Shown one piece after another: positions 7,329 through 12,442 of a stretch of DNA of 12,442 nucleotides. The DNA lies in the NCBI GenBank assembly GCA_964631605.1, contig CAZVYG010000111.1, forward strand, positions 1 to 12,442. The letters are read 5' to 3'. The notes under the pieces are model-generated. The model was not told the origin of the DNA. It worked only from the letters and a program-made list of their open reading frames with translations, and ran no database searches. Within the stretch, counting starts at the first letter, position 1; every line of letters begins with the position of its first letter. Position numbers and translations under genes: made by a program. The stretch is from JARKQH01 sp964631605 (lineage in GTDB: Bacteria; Verrucomicrobiota; Verrucomicrobiia; Limisphaerales; UBA8199).

Positions 7329-8492
7329 CTAAGCCGGCCGCGGGATCGCCCGCAGCGCCGCGTCCAGGTCGCCGCGCAGGTCCTCGACATCCTCGATCCC
7401 CACCGACAAACGGAGCAGTCCATCTCCGATGCCCACCTTGCGCCGCACCTCGGGCGGCACGGAGGCATGGGTCATGGTGGCCGGATGGCAAACGAGGCTC
7501 TCGACGCCGCCGAGGCTTTCGGCCAGGGTGAACAGTCGCAGGCGCCGGCAAAAATCAAGCGCGGCCTCCGCGGAGCAATCCAGTTCGAGGACGATCAGGC
7601 CCGAGCCGGCCTTCATCTGGCGTTTGGCCAGGTCGTACTGAGGATGACTGCGCAGAAAGGGGTAACGCACCCATCGCACCTCCGGCCGCTTTTCCAGCCA
7701 ATGCGCCAGCTCGAGCGCGTTGCTGCAATGCCGCTCCATGCGCACCGCCAGGGTGCGCTGGCCCCGGGTGGTGAGCCACGCATCAAAGGGCGACGGCTGC
7801 AAACCCAGCGCCTTCTGGGCGAAGATCATCTTCTCCTGCCAAACGGGGTCATTGGTCGCCACCACTCCGCCCAGGCAGTCGCTGTGGCCATTGATATACT
7901 TGGTCGTCGAGGAAAGGGACAACGTCGCTCCCAACTCCAGCGGCCGCTGCAGGTAAGCCGAGGCGAAGGTATTGTCCACCAGCACCGGAACCCCGGCCGC
8001 GGCCGCGACGCGGCTGATTCCTGCAATATCCAGAATCTTGAGCAGGGGGTTGGTCGGGCTTTCCAGCCAGACCAGCGCGGGGCGCAAACCTGCGATCGCG
8101 TCCCAGTTGGCCGGCTGGCTCAGGTCAACGTACTGCGTGCGGAGGCCGAACTTCGCGAAGACCCGCTCGAACAATCGGTATGTGCACCCGTAGAGGTTTT
8201 CCTCCGCCAACACGAGGTCGCCGCTGCGCAAGGTCGAGACCACCGCCGTGATGGCCGACACCCCGCTGGCAAAACAGGTCGCATGCCGCGCTCCTTCCAG
8301 CGCCGCCACGCTCTCCTGCAGGAGGCGAAAGTTCGGATTGCCCGACCGGGTGTAGTCAAATCCGTCGGCATTGCCGGTCTCGAAGGTCGAGGTGAGATAC
8401 ACCGGGGGCATCACCGCCCCGGTCGTCCCGGAGTAGCCGCGGCCCTGATGGACGCTGCGGGTGCTGAACCCTGCCGTATTCTGGTTGCGCAT
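7329..8492 (-). CDS. Cystathionine gamma-synthase / gamma-lyase family PLP enzyme
   Basis: This 387-aa protein has the usual family length. The conserved features of the MetB/CGL clade are present: DYTRSGNP with Tyr47 and Arg49 (phosphate contacts from the neighbouring subunit), SGVSA (76-80), the active-site Tyr101 in LYGCTY, ESPTNP (144-149), Asp173 in LVDNTFAS, and the PLP lysine Lys198 in SSTTKYINGHSD. The C-terminal SLGGVESLVCHPATMTH and LLRLSVGIED blocks are intact, so the enzyme should be active in the cytosol. The family includes cystathionine gamma-synthase, gamma-lyase, beta-lyase and O-acyl-homoserine sulfhydrylases. This sequence looks most like synthase/lyase, and the choice between them cannot be made by eye. 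It is the first gene of a pair with the STR2/MET7-like gene 10 nt downstream. The 204-bp region before it (8493-8696) holds the terminator of the preceding operon. I saw no recognisable S-box-type riboswitch there and no Shine-Dalgarno. Confidence 0.94.
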   Translation of the reverse strand: MRNQNTAGFSTRSVHQGRGYSGTTGAVMPPVYLTSTFETGNADGFDYTRSGNPNFRLLQESVAALEGARHATCFASGVSAITAVVSTLRSGDLVLAEENLYGCTYRLFERVFAKFGLRTQYVDLSQPANWDAIAGLRPALVWLESPTNPLLKILDIAGISRVAAAAGVPVLVDNTFASAYLQRPLELGATLSLSSTTKYINGHSDCLGGVVATNDPVWQEKMIFAQKALGLQPSPFDAWLTTRGQRTLAVRMERHCSNALELAHWLEKRPEVRWVRYPFLRSHPQYDLAKRQMKAGSGLIVLELDCSAEAALDFCRRLRLFTLAESLGGVESLVCHPATMTHASVPPEVRRKVGIGDGLLRLSVGIEDVEDLRGDLDAALRAIPRPA

Positions 8493-8637
8493 GCGGGTGA
8501 GCTTATCTCAGAAACTTAAGTCTCGCTTCAAGTTTTTTTATGCCCGTGAGCATCAAATCTTTCACCCGGAAGGTTGAAAGCTGCAGGCCGGGGGCGGCCG
8601 GCGGCATGGCGGGACCGAGCCCGGACGCGCGCCGCGC

Positions 8638-8678
8638 AAAAAGCGAAAGCGCTACCCGTGGTTTTCGGGGAGCGCTTC
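8638..8678 (-). terminator. Intrinsic (Rho-independent) terminator of the pgk-tpiA-secG operon
   Basis: It starts 18 nt past the secG stop on the minus strand. The left arm AAGCGCT-C-CCCG pairs with CGGG-T-AGCGCTT across a 7-nt loop (AAAACCA), giving 11 base pairs with a single internal C-T mismatch. It is followed by TCGCTTTTT. The stem, loop and T-run are directly visible. The order relative to secG makes it the likely end of the glycolytic operon transcript. Confidence 0.85.
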
Positions 8679-8696
8679 CTGTAAGACCTTTGGTCG

Positions 8697-9164
8697 CTAC
8701 TTCGGTTGAGGCGGCTGCCCGCTGCCGGCTGGCGGCGGGGCCACCGGAACGCTGGGTGCCGGCGTGGCCGGCGCGGCCGGGGTGGCCGGAAGATTTGTCG
8801 GCACCACGGTCGGCGCCGGGGCTTCGGCGGGGCCGGCCGCGGGTGCGGTCGCGGGCGCCGCGGGAGCGGTGGCGGCTGGCAGACCGCCCGGTTGCTGCAA
8901 TCGGCGCTCGAAATCGCTCGTGGTGCGGCGGCTTTGGAGCAATGCCAGCAGGATCGCGACAACAAAGAAGGTCCCGGCCGCGTATTTGGTGATCTTGGTC
9001 AGCACCGTGCCGGAGCCGGCCCCAAACAGGGCGTCTGTCGCGGCGCCGCCGAAGGCCAGGCCCGCGCCGGCTTCCTTCTTGGGAAGCTGGATGAGAACCA
9101 GGAGGATCAGCGCCGCGCAGTCCAGCAGCAGCAGGAAGGTCAGTAAACCGATAATGAAGCCCAT
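8697..9164 (-). CDS. secG: Preprotein translocase subunit SecG
   Basis: This 155-aa membrane protein is the small accessory subunit of the SecYEG channel and aids SecA-driven export across the cytoplasmic membrane. Two transmembrane helices lie at about residues 3-26 and 58-77. Between them is the family loop LIQLPKKEAGAGLAFGG ... ALFGAGSGTVLTKITKYAA, with conserved Gly-rich, 'LFG' and 'LTK' positions. The ATG at 9164 is used because the hydrophobic helix starts right after it; an earlier in-frame ATG at 9200 lies inside tpiA. It begins 7 nt after the tpiA stop, so translation is probably coupled. The body ends near residue 90 and is followed by an unusual tail of about 65 residues made almost only of Ala, Pro, Val, Thr and Gly, lengthening the protein well beyond the usual 70-110 residues. 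The assignment is supported by the motif, the two helices and the tpiA neighbourhood. Confidence 0.9.
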   Translation of the reverse strand: MGFIIGLLTFLLLLDCAALILLVLIQLPKKEAGAGLAFGGAATDALFGAGSGTVLTKITKYAAGTFFVVAILLALLQSRRTTSDFERRLQQPGGLPAATAPAAPATAPAAGPAEAPAPTVVPTNLPATPAAPATPAPSVPVAPPPAGSGQPPQPK

Positions 9165-9171
9165 AAGATGT

Positions 9172-9936
9172 TTAGATCGAGTTTTTAACAATATCCGCAA
9201 AACTGCGCGCTTCGAGCGACGCGCCGCCGACCAGGGCGCCGTCCACGTCCGGCTGGCTCATCAATTCCCGCGCATTGGAGGGTTTGACACTGCCACCATA
9301 TTGAATTCTGACCCGGCGGGCAACCGAGTCGTCAAACAGGGCAACCAACAAGCGGCGGATGAACGCATGGGCCTCCTGCGCCTGGGCGCTGGTCGCGGTT
9401 TTTCCCGTGCCGATGGCCCAGACGGGCTCATAGGCGAGGATGGTTTCGACCATTTGGTCCTTGGTCAGGCCGGCCAGGCTGCCGCGCACCTGCGTCTCGA
9501 GCACTTTCTCGGTCTGGCCGCTCTCGCGTTCCGCCAGGGTTTCACCGACGCACACGATGGGCTTGAGGGAGGCGGCATGAGCGGCGGCCGCTTTCTTCGC
9601 AATCAACTCGTTGGATTCCTTCTGGTACTGGCGGCGCTCGGAGTGACCGAGGATGACATAGCGGACGGAAAACTCCTTGAGCATCACCGCGGCGATTTCG
9701 CCCGTGTACGCGCCGACGTTGTGCTCGCTCATGTTCTGGGCGCCGAGGCGAATGTTCGAATCCAAAATGGCCTTCGACACATCGCTCAGGGCTGTAAAGG
9801 GCGGGCAAACCACAATGTCCACCTCCTTGACACCACCCAGTTCGAGCTTCAGGTCGCGTACGAGGTCCAGCGCCTCGGCGACCGTTTTGTTCATTTTCCA
9901 GTTTCCGGCAATAATCAGTTTCCGTTCTTTATTCAT
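9172..9936 (-). CDS. tpiA: Triose-phosphate isomerase
   Basis: This 254-aa cytosolic TIM-barrel enzyme interconverts dihydroxyacetone phosphate and glyceraldehyde 3-phosphate. All catalytic residues are visible: Asn12 and Lys14 in GNWKMN, His98 in LGHSERR, and Glu170 in AYEPVWAIGTG. The phosphate-gripping loop 6 is PVWAIGTGKTA (171-181), followed by IQYGGSVKPSN (211-221) and GALVGGASL (233-241). I start it at the ATG at 9936, which gives the family's normal length and begins directly before the first beta strand. An earlier ATG at 10008 would add 24 residues encoded by a GC-rich hairpin and is unlikely. A weak GGA lies about 9 nt before the chosen start. It sits 79 bp after pgk and 7 bp before secG in the same transcript. 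Nothing about the sequence is irregular. Confidence 0.97.
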   Translation of the reverse strand: MNKERKLIIAGNWKMNKTVAEALDLVRDLKLELGGVKEVDIVVCPPFTALSDVSKAILDSNIRLGAQNMSEHNVGAYTGEIAAVMLKEFSVRYVILGHSERRQYQKESNELIAKKAAAAHAASLKPIVCVGETLAERESGQTEKVLETQVRGSLAGLTKDQMVETILAYEPVWAIGTGKTATSAQAQEAHAFIRRLLVALFDDSVARRVRIQYGGSVKPSNARELMSQPDVDGALVGGASLEARSFADIVKNSI

Positions 9937-9950
9937 GTTCAAATTCCAAA

Positions 9951-9996
9951 CCCGCTCCCCCACGGGCCGCCAGCCGGCCGCCGCGGGGGAGGCGGG
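9951..9996 (-). other. GC-rich hairpin between pgk and tpiA
   Basis: In the 79-bp gap before tpiA, CTCCCCC at 9955-9961 pairs with GGGGGAG at 9985-9991. The stem then extends by four more pairs, CCCG at 9951-9954 with CGGG at 9993-9996, past one bulged G at 9992. The 23-nt apical part is also GC-rich. On the minus strand only TTT follows, so it is a poor terminator. It may be an mRNA processing or stability element that lets the two genes be expressed unequally; that role is inferred. Confidence 0.45.
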
Positions 9997-10015
9997 AGAT
10001 TCAGTCAAATTGCGA

Positions 10016-11272
10016 TTACTTGTCCATTAGGGCCGCGACGCCGGGAAGGACTTTGCCCTCGAGGAATTCGAGGCTGGCGCCGCCGCCGGTGCTCATAAAC
10101 GTCACCTGGTCTCCCAGTCGGGCCTTGTTGAGAGCCTTAACGCTGTCTCCGCCGCCAATGATGCTCTTGGCGCCCTTCGTCCGGGTCACTTCAGCCACCG
10201 CGCGGGCGATGGCATTGGTCCCTTCGGCGAAGCGCTTGTCCTCGAACAAGCCCATCGGGCCGTTCCAGAGAATGGTCCTGGCAGTGGCAATTTCCGCGGC
10301 GTAGGCCTTCACTGTCGCCGGACCGATGTCCAGGCCCGCGGCGTCGGCGGGACAATTCAGGTCCGAGTTGACGCGCACCTGCTGATAGTCAATAACGGGC
10401 TTGCCTTTCTTGTCCAGCTTGTCGGTTTTCACCGGCACGGCCACCACGTCGTCCACCGGCAGCAGGAACTTCACGCCGCGCTGCTGCGCCTTGGCCAAAG
10501 CCGCCTTGGCCACGTCGGCCTTGTCCGCTTCGGTGAGCGACTTGCCAGTCTGATGGCCTTGGGCGAGCCGGAAGGTATAGGCCATGGCGCCGCCGATCAA
10601 AATCGTGTCGGCTTTCTCCAGCAACCGGTCTATGACCAGGATTTTGTCCGAGACTTTCGCCCCGCCCAAAATGACCACGAAGGGCCGGGCCGGCGATTCG
10701 AGCTCCTCGCCCAGAAACTTCAACTCGCGGTCCATGAGCAGGCCGGCGGCACACTGGCCGCCGCGACTGGCGACGATGCGCGCCACGCCCTCGGTCGAGG
10801 CATGCGCACGGTGCGCCGACCCAAAGGCGTCGTTGACATAGACATCGGCCACTTTCGCCAGCTTCGCCGCGAAAGCCGGATCATTGGCCTCCTCCTCGCT
10901 GTAGAAGCGCACGTTCTCGAGCAGCACCACGTCTCCCGGCTGCATCTGCCCCACGGTCTTTTCCACCTTCTCCCCGATGCAATCGTCCATAAACGCCACT
11001 GGCCGCCCGAGCAACTCCGCCAGTTTGACCGCGACCGGGCGCAGCGACATTGAAGGTTCACGCTTGCCCTTCGGGCGGCCCAAGTGGGCGGTCAGGATCA
11101 GCTTGCCGCCCTGTTCAATCAGCAGCCGCAGGGTTGGCAGCGTCTCCACGATCCGGGTGGCATCGGTAATCACCATCTGCCCGTCTTTTTCATCGAGCGG
11201 GACATTATAGTCCACGCGCACAAACACGCGCTTGCCGCGCACATTCAAGTCTTTGACTGTCAGCTTAGCCAT
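10016..11272 (-). CDS. pgk: Phosphoglycerate kinase
   Basis: This 418-aa cytosolic enzyme transfers the acyl phosphate of 1,3-bisphosphoglycerate to ADP, the first ATP-yielding step of lower glycolysis (reversible for gluconeogenesis). The N-terminal substrate domain begins MAKLTVKDLNVRGKRVFVRV, with DYNVP at 21-25 and HLGRPKG at 63-69. LLENVRFYSEEE and VNDAFGSAHRAHAST follow. The nucleotide-binding C-terminal domain has ILGGAKVSDKI, LIGGAMAYTF, WNGPMGLFE, IIGGGDSVKAL (371-381) and STGGGASLEFLEGK (394-407). Length and motifs are normal, and the ATG at 11272 gives the standard N-terminus. It is the promoter-proximal gene of pgk-tpiA-secG. In many bacteria gapA lies directly upstream of pgk, but here an RHS fragment occupies that place. 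No strong Shine-Dalgarno is visible. Confidence 0.98.
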   Translation of the reverse strand: MAKLTVKDLNVRGKRVFVRVDYNVPLDEKDGQMVITDATRIVETLPTLRLLIEQGGKLILTAHLGRPKGKREPSMSLRPVAVKLAELLGRPVAFMDDCIGEKVEKTVGQMQPGDVVLLENVRFYSEEEANDPAFAAKLAKVADVYVNDAFGSAHRAHASTEGVARIVASRGGQCAAGLLMDRELKFLGEELESPARPFVVILGGAKVSDKILVIDRLLEKADTILIGGAMAYTFRLAQGHQTGKSLTEADKADVAKAALAKAQQRGVKFLLPVDDVVAVPVKTDKLDKKGKPVIDYQQVRVNSDLNCPADAAGLDIGPATVKAYAAEIATARTILWNGPMGLFEDKRFAEGTNAIARAVAEVTRTKGAKSIIGGGDSVKALNKARLGDQVTFMSTGGGASLEFLEGKVLPGVAALMDK

Positions 11273-11302
11273 AACAATTCGGTCCCAAAATTAGAGCGAG
11301 GG

Positions 11303-11330
11303 AGAATAGCCCAACCCCTCGGCGAGTCAA
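11303..11330 (-). promoter_or_regulatory. Sigma-70-like promoter upstream of pgk
   Basis: On the minus strand, TTGACT (11330-11325; five of six matches to TTGACA) is followed by 16 bp and TATTCT (11308-11303; four of six matches to TATAAT). Transcription would start near 11296, giving a leader of roughly 25 nt before the pgk ATG. This is the only good hexamer pair I found in the gap. The RHS-like sequence begins only about 20 bp upstream of the -35 element. Confidence 0.55.
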
Positions 11331-11815
11331 AACTTATTCTTGAGCTTTTTGGTGTCGCCAGACCGAGGTGGTCCAGGGCGGCCACACCACGCGGCGGTGG
11401 CTGGACAGGGCGGGCAACCTGCTCGGGGAGGCCTACACCGGCGGTCCCCTGGCCGGGCTGCGGATCACCAACCAGTATGACCCCTTCCTGCGCCGGACCA
11501 ATCTGGCGGTGGTCAACAGCCAGGGGGCGGTGCTGACGGCCACGGCTTATGGTTACGACGCGGCGTCCCGGCTCAGCCGGGTGAGCAGCGGCACGGTCAC
11601 GGCAGGCTATTTCTACCTTGCCAACTCGCCGCTGGTGGGCCAAATTGGCTTTACGAACAACGGTGCGTGGCGCATGACGACGACCAAGGCCTACGATTCC
11701 CTCAACCGGCTGACGGAGATTTCGTCCGCCCCCTCCGGGTCAGGTCTGTGCTTTGGGAAGCCCCAGCGGGGCGAAATGTTTGTAGCACCCGGGCCTCCTC
11801 ACCTTTTGCCTTCTT

Positions 11816-11910
11816 GTTTTTCGGCGGCGCGGCGCCATCCCCGCACCGAAGGAGCGCGGGCATTCCTGCCCGCCCGGAGGGAGACCGCCCGCGCCGCGCC
11901 GCCGAAAAAC
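11816..11910. repeat. Perfect 20-bp inverted repeat nested inside the palindromic element
   Basis: GTTTTTCGGCGGCGCGGCGC at 11816-11835 is exactly complementary to GCGCCGCGCCGCCGAAAAAC at 11891-11910, with a 55-nt spacer. It lies wholly within the outer 28-bp arms, off-centre by about 1 bp. Transcripts from either strand would form a long GC-rich stem flanked by A/U runs. Confidence 0.8.
11856..11873. repeat. Central small hairpin GCGGGCA-TTCC-TGCCCGC
   Basis: A 7-bp perfect stem with a 4-nt loop sits inside the 55-nt spacer of the 20-bp repeat, close to its centre. It completes a three-level nest of inverted repeats. From memory, similar 'GCGGGCATTCCTGCCCGC' stretches recur in related genomes; I cannot verify that here. 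Confidence 0.65.
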
Positions 11911-12442
11911 TGGGGAATGAATGGTGGGGCCGTTGCATTCTACAAACATGCCGCCCCGCTGGGGCTTGGGGTTGGTTGCAATCGCCCCTTGGCCAAGAGG
12001 TCCCGGTCTGGGATGTGGGGCGGTTTCCAGCGCGACTGGCAGGTGATTTCCGGCAAGAAGTATTGGAGTGACGGCACGCCCGTCGCCGGACAACAGTTCG
12101 AATACTCGTTCGATGACATTGGCAACCGCACCGGCACGAAGGCCGGAGGCGATGAGAATGGCGTAGGCCTCCGCTCGGCGGCGTATTCGGCGAACAACGT
12201 GAACCAATACACCAGCCGGGACGTGCCGGGCGCGGTGGACGTGATGGGGATTGCCTTTGCGACGAACACCGTGACGGTCAACGGCCAAGGCGTGTATCGC
12301 AAGGGCGAGTATTTCCGGGCAGAGCTGCCGATTGACAACTCCTCGGCCCCGGTCTGGACCAACATCACGGTCAATGCCGCCGGCCAAGCGAGCGTCAGCG
12401 GCAACGCGCTGCTCCCGAAGACGCCCGAGACATTCGCCTTTG

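Larger units (their letters stand above)
11758..11967. repeat. REPIN-like / small MITE-like element with 28-bp inverted terminal arms
   Basis: Left arm 11758-11785 and right arm 11940-11967 are inverted copies identical at 26 of 28 positions, differing only at two adjacent bases. Each arm contains its own palindrome, GCCCC-AGC-GGGGC, followed by a tail ending in ATGTTTGTAG. Two inverted palindromic units bracketing a spacer is the architecture of REPINs mobilised by RAYT transposases. No transposase gene is in the window, and I could not find a clear target-site duplication. The whole span is 210 bp (70 codons) and has no stop in the RHS frame. The repeats are seen directly; mobility is inferred. 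Confidence 0.75.
11351..12442 (+). pseudogene. RHS/YD-repeat protein fragment, 5'-truncated and interrupted by a palindromic element; continues past the window
   Basis: The reading frame starting ACC at 11362 gives RHS-type sequence with no stop to the window edge. YD-repeat motifs are visible: AYGYDAASRLSRVSSG, TKAYDSLNRLTEISS and EYSFDDIGNRTGTKAGG. Further conserved-looking RHS core follows (VISGKKYWSDGTPVAGQQFE, NQYTSRDVPGAVDVMG). An in-frame TGA at 11341-11343 precedes it, and no ATG occurs in frame until 11674, so the large N-terminal part expected of an RHS protein is missing. Between about 11743 and 12030 the RHS sequence is replaced by about 290 nt of non-RHS sequence, including a 210-bp palindromic element. 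I infer a decayed or shuffled RHS copy. Expression from a non-ATG start (for example GTG at 11368) cannot be excluded. RHS proteins are usually secreted or surface-exposed, but nothing here identifies a toxin or carrier domain. Confidence 0.72.

Noticed and set aside
7293..8519. A 408-codon plus-strand frame opposite the CGS/CGL gene
   Set aside because: It mirrors a fully motif-supported enzyme on the other strand and has no independent support such as a ribosome-binding site or family motif.
8502..8531. Possible promoter for the CGS/CGL gene (TTGAAG-18-GATAAG on the minus strand)
   Set aside because: Only four of six matches in each hexamer, 18-bp spacing, and an implied leader of about 3 nt; too weak to list as a feature.
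8510..8537. Plus-strand AAACTT...AAGTTT followed by a T-run, resembling a terminator
   Set aside because: The stem is only 6 bp and AT-rich, with a 12-nt loop, and no plus-strand gene lies upstream to be terminated.
8493..8637. Possible SAM-type riboswitch before the transsulfuration genes
   Set aside because: Looked for because of the pathway. I could not find the paired helices or conserved core of the SAM riboswitch classes by eye.
8764..10098. A 444-codon plus-strand frame across secG and tpiA
   Set aside because: It crosses two well-supported genes and their intergenic gaps on the opposite strand; its start is rich in Ala/Gly because it is opposite the Ala/Pro tail of SecG.
11740..12387. 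A 215-codon minus-strand frame covering the palindromic element
   Set aside because: Its sequence mixes the repeat element and antisense RHS sequence. The RHS frame on the plus strand has family motifs on both sides, while this one has none.

Overview
The window most likely comes from a GC-rich member of the Verrucomicrobiota (Pedosphaera/Limisphaerales-like). Three protein-level signals point there: a large surface protein combining a CotH-type region with lamin-tail domains, a pseudopilin with a GFTLIE cleavage site and a C-terminal H-X9-DG motif, and an RHS/YD-repeat gene carrying a GCCCCAGCGGGGC-type palindromic repeat. The assignment rests on recognised protein families, not on a search.

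Layout. Bases 2-3289 (+) hold the C-terminal 1095 residues of a CotH/lamin-tail surface protein whose start lies outside the window. Convergent to it are an ABC-exporter ATPase (3355-4332, -) and, upstream of that, a small four-cysteine protein resembling the DUF6125 family (4417-4947, -). An 80-bp divergent spacer containing nested inverted repeats separates the latter from a type II secretion pseudopilin-like gene (5028-5861, +). The pseudopilin stop overlaps by 4 bp the stop of a two-gene minus-strand unit encoding two Cys/Met-metabolism PLP enzymes: a classical MetB/CGL-type enzyme (7329-8492), then a 486-aa enzyme (5858-7318) whose terminal signatures match the fungal STR2/MET7-type cystathionine gamma-synthases. 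Further right is a minus-strand operon pgk - tpiA - secG (11272 to 8697), with a good sigma-70-like promoter in front of pgk and a convincing intrinsic terminator after secG. From 11351 to the right edge runs a 5'-truncated RHS-repeat reading frame. It is interrupted by a 210-bp set of three nested inverted repeats that nevertheless leaves the frame open.

How the genes work together. pgk and tpiA are adjacent glycolytic/gluconeogenic steps, and tpiA-secG linkage is a common bacterial arrangement. The two PLP enzymes could perform consecutive or opposed transsulfuration steps around cystathionine. The surface protein, pseudopilin and RHS frame belong to the large, repetitive secreted-protein repertoire of this phylum. 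The ABC ATPase has no permease next to it here.

Most of the window is ordinary chromosome. The parts most worth a second look are the nested palindromic element in the RHS frame, the fungal-type enzyme beside its classical paralogue, the symmetric palindrome covering both ribosome-binding sites of a divergent pair, and the carbohydrate-binding cassette embedded in the first lamin-tail domain. I found no CRISPR array, tRNA, rRNA, transposase gene or clear novel defence system.
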